64,000 nt of DNA from the NCBI GenBank assembly GCA_030770545.1, contig CM061105.1:11081001-11145000 (forward strand), given 5' to 3'. A program made the position numbers and the translations under genes. The DNA comes from Macropodus opercularis (lineage: Eukaryota > Chordata > Actinopteri > Anabantiformes > Osphronemidae). Of the stretch, positions 12,036 through 25,664 are shown in pieces. How positions within the stretch are numbered: position 1 is the first letter of the stretch; each line of letters opens with the position of its first letter. The notes below the pieces were generated by a model. It saw only the letters and a program-made list of their open reading frames with translations. It searched no databases and had not been told where the DNA came from.

Positions 12036-14376
12036 TTTGTGCCCTCAGCTGCAGAGCTATGACAGACGCTGATAAATATCCTTTCATGGCCCAGAAGGGG
12101 AACACGTCTACTCCCCAGTATGTCAAATAAAATCCACTCAGTTATTCTCACGTATCAGTGATTTGTTTCCGTCTTTGTGCTCCTTCGATGTCTCACTTTT
12201 TGACTGGTTGACCTCTAAAAGTATGAAAGCGAGCCTCCGGAGTTTCTCATTTCAATACCGAGGTAATCGGCCTCCATCTACCGCGTGAGCAGATGTAAAG
12301 CGTTGCAGGGGGCTTGTCCTTTACGAGAGCACACTGAACCAGCAGGTGCACGTCTCAGGTGAGGGCTGCGGCTGCGGCTCCCGCCTCCCTCTCTCCCTTC
12401 GCTCTGCCATGAGCGTGTTCTCCCCCCGTCTCTGCCTTTGTCTCGCGTTCCACCCAGAGAGCAGTGCAGTGAGGTGCCTGCCAAATTAGGAGCTCGGAGG
12501 GGAAGCTGGCAAGTCTTTTATCTGCGTGTTATTGAAATTTTATTTAAAGAAGTAATTAATTTCTAAGTGAAGTGTGTGCGTCTGACCACAGTGCTAAGGC
12601 ACCGTCCCCATCTGTCTGATCGTGTCAGCATCTAAAGCACAATAAACCTATTGTACCATAACATCATTCCAACTTAGTGAACCTTTGAACATTATGACAA
12701 TTATTCCTAAGCTTGTTATCTGTTGTTTTATTGGCCAAATAATGTTCTTAGCAGTTGTGTATCTGGGCTTTATTAGTATTTGCACTGTGATAAACCCTGT
12801 AACAAAAAGTGTTCTGTCAAAATCCTGTTGATCTCTTTTAAATGGTTTGTTTCGCTTTTAGATCATTGACTATTCATGCAACCAATAAAGAAGCAACCGC
12901 TTGTCACGTTGGCCTGCTTCAGAGAAACGCAGCCCAGGTTGTCGTGCAGCTTCACTGATCTCACCGTGACAGAGTGTTTGTAGAAGTCTAATGCAAACAC
13001 ACACCTCACAGATGGGACGCGTGATACCACGTTCATTTATCCAGCATCACCTCTCTGACTTCATGCTCATCAGAGGTGAGCTATCATTTGGTTCTACAAG
13101 GTGCTAAATAATTCATCAGTATCCACTCACCAGGGGTTTATTTGCTCAGCAAGTAGAGAATCAGCCCAACAGTCTTTATTTACACAGCCAGCTCCACAGA
13201 CAACTAAAACAGAAAAAGGAAAATGATATTAATTCTAATTAAACGTAACAAAGCCAAATGTTCTTATGGAAGCATAAACTACGCAACAACAAAATAAACA
13301 AAACATGGAACCAGATTCAAATATACAGAGTTTACACACACCCTCCTGACTTCAGATATTCAGACATTCCTGGAACTGTCAGATAAAAGCACACGAGTCA
13401 AACCTATTAGATACATCAGTCTAAATACATAGTAAATTCAAGATTCAACTTTTGATTCCATCATAACAAACTTTTCTTCTGCAGGTCAGGAGGTGATTGT
13501 TCCAGTTTGATGTCATTAATCTCTTTAATTGGTCTCGACAAAGACAATATTGTTATATTATTAAGTAAAATGAAACACAGTTAGTCATCTCTTAGGCCTT
13601 GCTCTGAATCCCAAACATTTCTACCTTTGACCTCCTGAGCGGCTTGGTTTACTGCCGTAGTCACCAGTGCTGATCGCATGCTGAGAACCTGTCCATCTGA
13701 TCCATGGACACAGCTTGGGACCATTTTACAACGCGTGTAGATCATCAGAGAAATGTTTATTTATAGTCTTGCAGATAATCGTTAGCCCATTGTGTTCTCT
13801 GCCGCAGTTAATCCAGTCTAAACTGAAAATATCCACACAGAGTAAAAGATTCCCAATAACTACATTTTATTGTTATAGAGTTTATGCATTTAACATTTTC
13901 AGGATTGTTGTTAAATGTGTGTATGTAATCTCACATTAATGGACCACAGGCAGAGCTGGACAGGCAGGAGGTGATTTAACGCCACACATCACTTTCTTAG
14001 TTTTACACAAGCCAGGAGCGACTGATCTGATGGACTCATGAAAGACCTTCTGGGATTTGTCCGTGTAGATGGATTGTGGTGGGCTGGGCTGAAGGAGCTG
14101 CAACTGTGGACATCGCATAGGTGATGAAATCGTGTCACAAGGATCCGATACATTTGTGTTAGTCCAGGTCAGTTTGCAGGTTAAAACAAGAATGTTTAGT
14201 TTCATGAGCGAAAAGCCATTGTTGACTTTGGTAGCTTGGCTTAAAAATTGTTTGTAATCAGACATTAATTAAGAAAAAGGCTTAGACTCATTCCTATTCA
14301 TTTGGTCAAATGGCAGTAATTCTGCCTTCGGTACCGTTTTATTATAGAATGCACTATGCCACACTGTCAGGATCAC

Positions 14377-14377
<1 letters not shown>

Positions 14378-14414
<37 letters not shown>
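14378..14414. repeat. (TTA)12 microsatellite
   Basis: Twelve tandem TTA units follow GGATCACG. The poly-Asn and poly-Ile open frames crossing it are artefacts of the repeat. Confidence 0.95.
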
Positions 14415-17400
14415 GTTGTGTTGTGAAAAGGATGATGTGGCAGAATCTGTTGTTTTCCAGTCGACTCAGGGACCCGAGCATTCCCCAGCAGCACCCCGGC
14501 ACAAAAACCCATCCACCACCATGCAGCCATTACAAAACACACAGCTGTACGTTGGATGAACCTAAAAAAAAGTTTTAGATGCCTTTCTTTCGATCGGTCT
14601 CATTTTACGTATTTAACACGAAGGCGGAATGCAAAGCGTATGCAATTATGCAAAACCTCTATTCTGACCTTTTAAGTAAAACTGGGAAGCAGCTTATTAA
14701 AAATGTAAAAGGTCAGTAAAAGTACAAGCGTTACATGTTATACGAACTAGTTTCTGTTGTGGCAAAAAGGAGAAGACTTTGATTCAGTGTAATATTACAA
14801 AGCATGTTGCAGTTATTAATTCTCTAGTTAAAACAATCTTTAATCTCACACCAAATGTTCATTATAGGAGAATAAGTATATTTAGAAGATAATTATAATA
14901 CAGTAAATTTGTTGGCTTCAAAAGCACATTTAAAAAAAATCTAATAACCTTGTAACTGTGAGTGTGAAAGCGTAGCATGACTTCCTTTAAATAAATGAGC
15001 GGAACAGGAATCCATCGCATCAGCTTTACCATAAGTTGCAGCTTGTCTCTAGTCAGTTACTACTTTATATCAGTTTGCTTTCAGGATCACTTCTGTCCTC
15101 TTAACTGAGATGGAAGACTGTGTTGCTGGCTGGGGCTGATGTGATGCCGCTATTGCATCGTAGACCATCTGTCTTTTTGATGGCTCAGGAATATCTAAGG
15201 CTCTCGGTTTGATGTCACAAACCTGAAATCGAGGGCACGGCAGAAATAGAAAGGTGTCATTCGATCACAACATATTCCCTCCAAATGGTGACAACAGAAT
15301 ATAGATTGGTTTTTTACATATGGGACGGCTATTTCTAGAGCAAGATCCCTTCTGGGTCAGACTGGAAACTGTTTATTTAGAAAATATATGAGTCTGGAAT
15401 ATATCTGATGTCAAAATAATTCAACTGGTAGTGTTGGACTGAAGGCACTGATATGATCATGTTAAATATCAGCTCTGGCCCTGTTTCACTGAAGTAGGTT
15501 ATTCCTATCAACTGAAAAGACAAATATGTTTCTTTTATTATGCTTTTTCATTTACCAGGCTTTAAACAAAACCAGAATCTATCTCTAGCCTTCATCAAAG
15601 TGCATTTCCTGCCTAAAACCATCAATGTATGCAGGAGTCAGACCAGCCAGTGCTTTGTGCTAGAGCTGAGCGGTGGTATTTCACTGTGGGCTCTCTTTCC
15701 TGGTTGTCTGTTGACTGCTAGGAAAAGCTAGAAAGCACATTTTGATTAGCACATTTTGATGAAGTCTTCAATAACACGCGACACACGATACACTATTTAT
15801 AGCCAGAGCAGTGGTAAATTACAGCCCTGAAAGCAAAAGCTGGAAGTGCACAAAAGGGCTTTACACATAATTGCAATTTTAGATAAAGACCCTTTCATCC
15901 AGGAAGACATTGCTAGATTTAAAGCAACAGACTGTCGCTGAAGCAATTCCACAAAACATCGACGAAAGCATCGCAGATAAGCTGCGAGCTCTAAGAGGTT
16001 TGCATCTACTGCCCATGACTGCTACTGAAAATGCTTCTGTGTGACACACGTTTTAATGCATGGCAAGAAATGGCCAAGATATGTATGTTAAGAAAAACAC
16101 CAAATCTAATAGAGCACAATAAAGGGGAAATGAAGGAGCCCTTCTGATCAAACAATGGTTTGTGAGAATGGAGCTAATAAGCTCTAAGTGTCCATTAACA
16201 GGGTTCCACATTAACTACCTCATCCCAGACTCTTTTACTACACCTTTATTTCCCAATTAGCCGTAATCCTCGGAATGGCTGGCAGAGGGTCTTACTGGCC
16301 TCTCAGAACCAGGCTACAATTACACACATTGTGTTGAATTAGCATTGTGGAGCCTGAAGTCGCGCTCCTGTGAGGACTAGTGTTTTATTTGTCACCTGGG
16401 AGCTGTGCTCTGAGGCCAGGTCACAGCTCCACACAGCAGGGACCCTGTAAATTGCCTGCTGCTGCCGCCTAGGCTGACCTGCAACAGGGCTGCCATTCAA
16501 CCATCTTGTGAGGAATGTCTCCTGCACCAGCGGGGGGGTGGAACGGAAGTTAGATGTGGTTAAAGGGAACAGACGGATGAACCGTGTGCGGACAGTGTTT
16601 CCTTTGAAAGGCCATTCAAAGAATCCTTTGACTGCCACTGTGTCAGCTGATTACAAGTCCTTTGACTCTTTCCTCTGGTTGTTTAATGTGCTTAAACGCC
16701 TCAGCATCTGACACTGCAGTATATTCTTCAGTGATAAAACACAAGTACCTCTCAAGTGGACAACTGCTGGCTTGTGTCAAATGATATACTTAATTGAAGT
16801 TTTAAGGTGCTTCCACTATATCTGACTTCTTCAGTTTTCTGCTGGTTTACAACCTTATACTACAGTCATTAAACTGATGTGGTCTATAGTTGATTTAAAA
16901 AGGAAGCATTTCACAAAACTATGCTGTTATCAATTAAACTATAATAATATATTATATAATATTTATCGTTGTTGAATGATTGCTGCTCTGTTTTTAACGT
17001 CACTGACAACTTTGGGTTACACAGGAAAAAAATATCTATTAATAAGCTGAACACTGAGGCTTTCTTCCACTTTAATGTTACATTAGTGCAAACAGAGAAT
17101 TGTTTTAAGACAATAAACATTGCATTTCTCCAGTTCTCCAAACTCGCTATACACATGAATAACTAGGATTGTAATGATGTCGTCAGCCCAGCATTACATT
17201 CACACACATTTGCGTCATCAGAGGAAAAATATTTATTTAAATTAACAAGTGCGCATTCAATTTACACTTACAGGTATTTTTATGTAATGGCCCTAGATTA
17301 GTCAAGGACTGACTAAGTCCTCTAATTACTCTTGATTAGGTATATTAGATATTATTATGTCCATAATTCATCAATTGTGGTATTATTATAAAACATTATC

Positions 17401-18408
17401 ATAACATTTAACTACTACTTGTATTTCTACAATAAATGAAGAAGAAGGAGACGTCTGAGGTGATTAAGTTAGTTGGGATTCATGGATAACGATGGAAAAA
17501 TGCTGTGAAACACTCAGACTTGTGCTCTGCAGCCAAAAGTACCACAACTTGTGCGTCATCAAATGACCACGTGTTGCCAGTCAGAATTGCAGGGTAGCAT
17601 GCCGTAATGACTGTGCTTATCCATAATGACGAATAATTGTATTCCTAATGGCATGAAATATTTATCTTCAGATTCACCCCCTCCCCTCTGCCGTTCTTTC
17701 CTTTTGTTCGTCTCAGCTTATCAGTAAATTTTCTTTTAATCTGGCAGGACGATCGTGCTACAAGACCTGGAACCGGTTCTCGTCTGAGCCCTGTCTTTAT
17801 TATTCAGTCCCAAACGGTAAGCGACACCGAGGGAGAGTTGACGCTGGCGTCCACGTCACTGGGACAGCGACTGGAGCAGTTAATCGCAGCAGCAGGGGGC
17901 CGATCTTAACGGTGCTGTTGTTTTCCTCTTGCCATTGCGGTTGAGTTTTACGACCAACCCGCACACACGTTTTTACCTCCGTTGCGTTTACGAGACACAT
18001 GCAGCAGTCGGTAGAGATGATGTGATGTAAGCTCTAAAGAAAGGCAAATAAATAATTCACGACATTTATTATTTAGCGTCGTTCAGCGTCTATCATCATC
18101 ATCAGTACGACGAAATGCATTGCTGGGTAAATTATGAAATCCTTTTCAATACAGGTGTCACATCACATCAGTACTGCTGCAACCTGCTGTACGGCTGGAA
18201 GCGTAGTAGCGGCTCGCTGAGGTGACCTGCGCCAGCCTGTGGTCGGACCTCTCAGTGTGTTGCCGGGTAGAGTTGAAAGTGAGAGCGAGGAGGTGGCAGG
18301 AGTGCGGCGAGGAGCAGTCAAGGATAGACCTCCAGTGTTTGTGGAGAGAGGGAGGCCGGCCAGCTCAGGTTCTGGGGGGACTGTGGGGCTCGTGGCTTGG
18401 CTGGAGGG

Positions 18409-18432
18409 GGGCGGTGGCGGTGGTGGTGGTGG
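18409..18432. repeat. (GGT)n/(GGC)n triplet run
   Basis: A short imperfect GGT/GGC trinucleotide array inside a GC-rich segment. It generates the poly-Gly and poly-Pro frames seen on the two strands. Confidence 0.8.
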
Positions 18433-20334
18433 CAGGCAGGAGGGTATTTCTAACATAGAGACTGTAACTCATTGTAGCCTGACTCCACTGGTTTGGGTGG
18501 CAAAGATCGTGAAGTCCTGGACATTCATCAACCTGCCGAGGAGGGCCGACTGACTGGAGCCAGGGCCTGTTTTCTTCCCCCCTTCTTCTCCCTCGCACCG
18601 TGTCAATGGGATCCAGTGCAACTGTGCCGAGGCAGCCGCCCTGACGAGACAGACCTGGGTCAGTGCAAATAATCAGGCCTCTGACGCCTGGCCTCGTTAC
18701 TGGCTAGGAGGGGGGGCCCAAAGCTGAGTGTGGGGGATCCCAGAGGAAACCAGGGACAAGGGGTCGAGCAATGGGTCCGCCTGTGGAAGAGGAAAGGTTA
18801 GGATAGGGGCATGCATACAGAGCCATATCAATAAAACATATTCAGCTTAACGGCTTTCGTTCCATTGAAATGAAATCAGTTTGACACCTGTCGCCTCAGG
18901 TTAGCTAACGTCTTCGCTCGGTTTTGCGATGATGTATCTGTTAAGCTAAATGAACAATTCAAACCTGTCCCGGAAATTGCTCAAATAACTATAACCTGCT
19001 TAATCATATTATATATGAGAACATTTCTGGTTGATTTTGCTCTGCAGCATCGCGCTCAGTTAATTAAGGGCATATAAATATCTACTGTCGTTATCTCTAG
19101 CTGTCCCAACCTTCAGCCTGTGAACGATACAAAACACGGACGACCTTTAATAACATCAGATGGGAGGAAACCACGTCATGGACAGGCCTGAAGCATTAGC
19201 CTGGACAAGAGGGCTTCACTCTGTAAGTCATCAGCAGCTTTCCTATGACTTGATCCCGGTGATAGTGGCGCTGAGTCAGGGCCTGAGCTCTGAGCATGGG
19301 AAAATGTTAACGGGAGGAATGTGCGGGGGAAAGACTGTCTGCCCTGACGACACCCCAGAGTCTGCACGCTCCTAAAGCTCCGGCTTCACTGTGACTCAGG
19401 CCTCTGTATTTATATTAAGTGATGATCGTGTATAAATGTCATGGCGTCATCTTTTTCTGTATTACTTAGTTATGTCTCCTCTTGGCCTGACCATGAGTAA
19501 CTCTGTTAGACCTTTCTGCGACAGCTACTGTTTTGTTTCGAGTCTTGTTTCTCGTTTTTATTTATTTGGACACGGCTTGATTTAAGCCACGCTGAAATAC
19601 CCTGGCTGTGACCTGCTTCCACTCTCATGTCTCCATTTTCACCAGCAGATAAATTCTTCTGCGAAAGCCATCATTTATTCTCGTCTTCACGTCGGTCTCC
19701 TCTCATTTGCTGTCCCGCCGCAGAGCCAACTGAGCTCATTATCCATTTGGATGGGAATATTCAGAAATGCTACACTTCTGTGTGTTAATGGTCTCTGACC
19801 CTTGCTACTAATCAGTTTCAGTTTTGAGTTCTCACTTCCAAATATCCTCCCCTGCCCCCTTGTTTCTCTCGCTAAAACACCACCTCCACCTCCCCCAGGG
19901 CCTCATGGGAGCGCAGCAGTACAAATTTCCGTTTATACCAGTGGCTGAGGCTGACGACACCGCAATGCTCTACCCCACAGATTGACGAGCCCTCAGATGC
20001 CGATTTACTGTACATGGCAGCCACTCTGGAGCCGCCGCACATCTGGAGTGGAGTACGCTTACTGAAAAACTGGGGCCAACCTTGGCCCAAACAAGTGTAG
20101 CAGAGCAAAGCCGATGAAAGGCAGCTCCCCCCTCCACACACACACGTCCTCGAAACCTCCTCTCCCGTCTCCAGAGCCCAGATCTCTCAAGCTATTACAA
20201 AGACCTTGGAAGGTCTGGATTCTGTAAACAAAAAACTTGAGTGAGGCATTAAGAGACATGCTGGAGCTAATGATGTGATTGTGGTAGGAATGTCTTCACC
20301 GAAGCCGCTGAAATCCCCTCTTTGAAAGTGCGAT

Positions 20335-20353
20335 AGTGTGTGTGTGTGTGTGT
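20335..20353. repeat. Short (TG)n microsatellite
   Basis: About nine TG dinucleotides end in TGTCAGTCAA. It has no associated gene. Confidence 0.85.
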
Positions 20354-23300
20354 CAGTCAACACAACCGAAAAAACACTGTTTGCAGCAGGAACACTTCCA
20401 AAAGTGACAACTTTAAATCGGTAAAAAAGTGGGGGAGACTCAAATGGCACATAAATTATATATGACATTTCAGATTTCCTGGGAATTAATTTTGGCTTTT
20501 AGCGGCGACCAAAAATACAAATATAAAACTCAAATAATTAGATGCCTTGCTGATTTGAAACGATTTCTTAAACTGACACGGCCTCCAAAAGCAACATAGG
20601 AAACTAGCTGCCTTCCTGAAGGAACCTCATATTTTGTAATCTTGTCTTTTGCAATTCGCAGCTGACATTGTTCCCCACAAGTAGAAAAGCTTTCATAAAG
20701 CTGGGAGCAGGCCAGGGCAGGAAAAAGACACTGTAAAATGTCCAAATATCACACAGCACAAAGGAGAAGTGGCGTCTGCAGCAGCTGACCTCTTTTTAGA
20801 GATAAACAGACAGTGACTTCTTGATTACAGAATAAAGTCAGAATACGTCCAATCGCCACATTCAACGCTCACATTGTATATATTCTTGTCATATTTTGTT
20901 CTCTTGCCTGCTGAATCCTAAAACAGGCCGTGTTCAGCTCTTGAAATGTGCTCAACATCCTGCCCGCTGCCCTCAGATCTGGTCGTTACTGAGCTGCAAC
21001 CACAGAGACGGCGTCAGGAGTCTCTCCCTCAGCATATTGAAAGTGCGTTACTGTGCGTTCCACAGCGTGTCAGTGCGTCTGTGTGTGTCCCTGCGCGTGC
21101 CCGAGGTGAAAAAGTGTCAAGGAATTCATTGTCTGTTCTCCACCTGTTATTATTCTGGTCCCAATCAACCTGCTAGCCAGTCTGGAGCCAGTGGCCATCT
21201 GGAAACACTGCTCTGTTTATAAACTTGGCAAGGATCAGCACTCCGGGGCTCTGACCTCCCACACAAATCTGGAAACAATTAGAACAAGACAGTCTGGCTG
21301 ATTACTGTGAAAAGGACCCAGTGTGGATCCCAGTGACGGCTGCGAGGACGCCAAGCCCTTGTTAGAGAAAATGCAAGCTCAGTAATACACAAACCCCTTC
21401 ACACCATTATCACACACACACTTACACTTTCAGGATTGTGTATCCTTTCATCTAGTCGAGTCTCTATTTTTACATTTATGACCTTTTTTTGTTCTCGTAG
21501 ACGGTAGGACCCACAAAACCACCCACACACACAAACAAACACAACGTATTGATTTGTAGGCATTGTTCTTTGAATGACTTGCACCTCACTCTTTTATTTG
21601 AGGAAACTGCCTCCCATAACCTCTGTCCACATGTTGACTCACGCTCACAAAAACCGCCAACGTAAAATCTAATTTTAGAGAAGGCTTTGAAAATAATAAT
21701 AAAAAAAAACAATGAAAGAACATGATGAAAAGTCTAGAGTTAATGTTTTCTAAATGATGTTTCACTTTTTTTTCAATGCCACAAATAAAGTCTGAAAATC
21801 TCTAAGAGCCATTATGAAAACACAGAAACGTAATTGTGCTGCTGACGGCTTGTGAACCAAAAGCAGCTCAGTCTGGGGACGCCAGGTTGTACCGGTGGGA
21901 AGAGACTCAAAATCTGTCACCTCACAATAGCAGCAGTGTTTTTTTCTGATCAAATCAGTATAATAGTTTAGTTTCTCTGCTAAAGACTCAACGGTCTATT
22001 GAAACTAAATCCTTATTTCTTTATGTGTTCTAAGCAAAAAAGGAAATGCAATGAATTTCTGGTAACCCACCAGATCACTTTAGTAACAATGATGAATTAC
22101 AATGTTTTCATGCCTAACACAAATGTTTTTATGCGGACTAAAACAAAAAGAGGTAATATTCATTTAAGACTCTAGCAGAGGAGTGTGCATCGGTTCAAAT
22201 CTGACTGCTAATCAGCTGTTAGTGGACGTGACACACCTCGTGTTTGGGGCCTTTCTTCACAGCCATAAGGTCTATTTAAGATGGACTCACGTGCAATTTG
22301 GTGACAACTCAAAAAAGCAGCTTCCCTTGTGAAGGAGCAGGTGGCGTTATTGACTGGCTGCATCCTTTTAGTCTAAATTAGCACAAATATTGTCCCAACA
22401 TGTGACTTTGCAACTTGTAATTAACAAACAATCTCCTTCACAGTTTAGATAAACACTTTAGTTTAATCAAATTGATTACATTTATTAGAATTTATTTGCA
22501 CCGCAATTCATGCATATTACAGCAACAATGATATAAAACAGGATTTTACAAAGTATTTCCCTGATGTGATGTTGTAAATGAATGTGTGAGCAGTGATCCA
22601 GGGTCAATATTAATAAAGCACCCCAGAAGATTAATTAACAGTGCATATTTTTCCCGTTAGAAAAGGTCTTACTCATTTCTCACAGTATTCTCTGTGTTCA
22701 GACCAACATAAAAGCCCCAAAAGCTTGATTGTGCAGACATTAATCACTGGCAAATATCAAAGCTATATATCAAGTAATGAAAACTTACATGACTCACATA
22801 GTGTTGATGCTGTTTGTCCAGTGGGTTCTTTCTTACTGATTACCAGCAGTTTTCAAATTATTAATAACATACATCTGACTATTAAAACAACTCCCACGAA
22901 TGAAGAGCTCTGCATGTGAGCAGTTGAGTCTAAAGTACTGTCCCCTCTCTTGCTTTGGTGAGCCAATAATTAGGAGGATAATGAATCAGGATGATAATAA
23001 TGGAGAATAATTGCTGTGCCCGTTTCTCTTTCTCTTCCTCATTTTCTCTCGCTTGGTCTCACTCCTTTTCTCTCTGTGTCTCACACACATTCAGCCTTTT
23101 ACAAGGATTTATGATATTCTGTTGCACAGAGCATGTGAATGAAGCAGGAGGGGCTGCTTTTAATAAGCAAAGATTATAGGAAATGGGCCCAAAGCCCAAT
23201 AGAACATTTCCAGCTGGAAGTCCAGCCTCTGTGCTTAGCAGGAGTGCAGCTCAGCAGCCATAGTTTAACAAGGGGGAGATGGAGATTGAATGCAGATACA

Positions 23301-25586
23301 ACATTACATGGTACTTTCCCATTTCTGTTTCATTACTTATGTTGCTGGCCGAGCTGCTCCTGTGCTCCCAATGGAGCAGGAAGTACTCAGATTCTTTCCT
23401 CAAATGAAAGTATCAAAATAAAATTATTTATTCCGCAGAAAAGGCCCCGTGTGAGTCGTATGTTACAGTCACATCATTACTTTTAATGCTCTTGGATCAG
23501 TGTGTAGCTTTTATGTTTGAGGTGGCGAGTTTCATGTCTTAATCCCGCGGTTCCCAATCCAGAGTCAACAAATGTGAGAGGTGAATTAAAGAAGAAAAAA
23601 CGGCGTCCTGCTAAACCTTGTACACGAACAACACGAACGACATAAACTCTAGTAGGCAAGTACTTTGAAACAGCCCGTGTGTGCCAATTATAATTCATTT
23701 TGCCTGTAAGCATAGCTCAAGTTATTGTCCTGTCGTGAAGCTCACATGACATATGTCCACATAAGGGTCGAAGAGAAAAGCTTGAGCCGTTTTAATAATG
23801 TCAAGTGACTTATGAATCAGTCATTTTGGTAACGTGACGTGGATGCAGGAGTTCAGTGAATCATTTCAGTGCTGCTGTACAGCTTCTGAGTATTACAACA
23901 CCTTCGGCTGCTTGAATCTCTGTAGTGTTGGTCAATTGCTCCCACTTGGTCATATGCGTCCTCTAAAATTAAAACCCATGCTGCTGCTTATGAAACGCTG
24001 GCTTCTCTTAATCACACACAGCCCGCTCGGAGTTTGCACGGACCCTTCTCCTTTTTGCAAACTACAAATGTGGAACAGAAAAAGAGTGAAAACAGGATCC
24101 TGAACACGCAGCCTGTGGTGCCTGTCGCTGGAGTATTTTTGACGTAGCAGAGGAAGAGCGAGGGCAGTGTCCTTCCTGGTTTTCTACAGCTTCCTGTACA
24201 AACTGCAGTTTGATTCACAGCCCCTTGTTACATTCGCTCCCAGTGCCATTGTTTCAGCCACCGCTGATCTTTTTAGATTTTACTAGATACTTGTTACAGA
24301 CTGAAGGCTTTGTCCACACACACAGGTGTTTGTCACTACAGGTGCCGTAGAGGTGGAGCGGTGCAGTGGTCGCATGGTCTCTATGCATCTATATGTAATA
24401 CTAGGGATGATACTTACTTAATGAAACACATTTATATCAAATAATAATGCACAATGAGTTGTTATGTGGCTCAACCTATGTCACTTAAGTCTGCCCTGTT
24501 TTCTTCTAATTCAAGAGCCTGTATGCACTGAAAAACATGGAATACATGTGATTTTCTATTACTATAATGAGGAAGAGTTTGGCAAATCACTAATATTCTA
24601 ATATTGAACATATGGTAAAGATGTTCTCACTCTACAGTCTCTACAGTGCTGCTGCACAACATCCACTTTTTATGGTTATGATTAGAGAGTTTATAGAAAG
24701 ACTGTGGTTTAATACAGTGAACGTCCACGGTGCCTCAATGCACAACATGTTGATTAACTTTATTAACTTTTAACCAATGCACAAATGCGCTTGCGTGCAC
24801 TGTGTCTGCCAAGGCTATGAACCTGTTTATGAACTCAGGGTATTTGGGCACCAGTTTAGTAACACATACAGCGCACGTACTGGGAGACAGAACTGCTGAG
24901 TCAGCAAAGGCTGAAAAGGAGCCTATTTCACATTTCTGGAGGGTTGAAGCTGTATATATATATATTTCAGCCACCAAGCATTGAAAACACAGGGTGGACC
25001 AAGCTGTCAGTGGCTAAGCAGCATTTTGGGTAGTGCAGCTGTTTTCCATGGTAGGATAATGTGAGAAAAATTATATTAAAATTATCTTTCATACATTTCA
25101 TATAAAGCACCAAACCGTGTTAATACGAAAAATTGTATTGATTTGTAAACATGTTCACTGTGGGAAGAACTAGTAGCCGTGTTGTTTGTGGTCATCATAT
25201 CTTGTCTTGTGTCTTTTACTTTCTTTCAAACATGTTTTCAACTAAACTATTATGAAGTTATTGCTGCTTATGTGAACGATGTAGCTTCTTCTTGCACCTC
25301 CGTTCCTAAATAATCCTCCTCCTCTCTGGTCATCAGATCATCAGAAACAAGCGTGAGAATACTGCTGGTGGTGCTCGTGGGGCCTTGCACCCAGGAGAGT
25401 CCTAATGCCTCAGATTCAGCCATTTCACAGTCACAGGCTAATGTGGGGGAAAGCTGCCAATCTTCATGTGAAATCTTATCAGAAAGCCAAGGTTACGGAG
25501 GAATCGCTCGTAATTTAAAAGCTTGTTTTTGTCGAGAATTCAGGGATAGTCTCCATATGAATGTTGCATTTAGCCAAATACTGTGC

Positions 25587-25590
<4 letters not shown>

Positions 25591-25662
<72 letters not shown>
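25591..25662. repeat. (GT)36 microsatellite
   Basis: An uninterrupted run of 36 GT dinucleotides follows CTGTGCATAT. All open frames crossing it, with poly(Cys-Val) or poly(Thr-His) content, are artefacts. A perfect array of this length is expected to be highly polymorphic. Confidence 0.98.

Positions 25663-25664
<2 letters not shown>

Larger units (their letters stand above)
12036..25590. other. Intergenic stretch, no gene recognised
   Basis: About 13.5 kb with no exon, tRNA or other RNA gene that I can support. It holds a (TTA)12 run (14378-14414), a GGT/GGC run (about 18409-18432) and a short (TG)n at 20335-20353. A GC-richer island at about 17.74-18.80 kb has open frames on both strands but no protein family signal. 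The AT-rich block at 22.63-22.93 kb has few repeats and is a candidate regulatory element only by appearance. Confidence 0.55.

Noticed and set aside
14269..14559. Frames with poly-Asn or poly-Ile
   Set aside because: These are products of the (TTA)12 microsatellite.
22141..22205. tRNA-like B box GGTTCAAATCT with a TAGC-type A-box-like sequence
   Set aside because: The two boxes are only about a dozen bases apart, no cloverleaf can be drawn, and no SINE tail follows.
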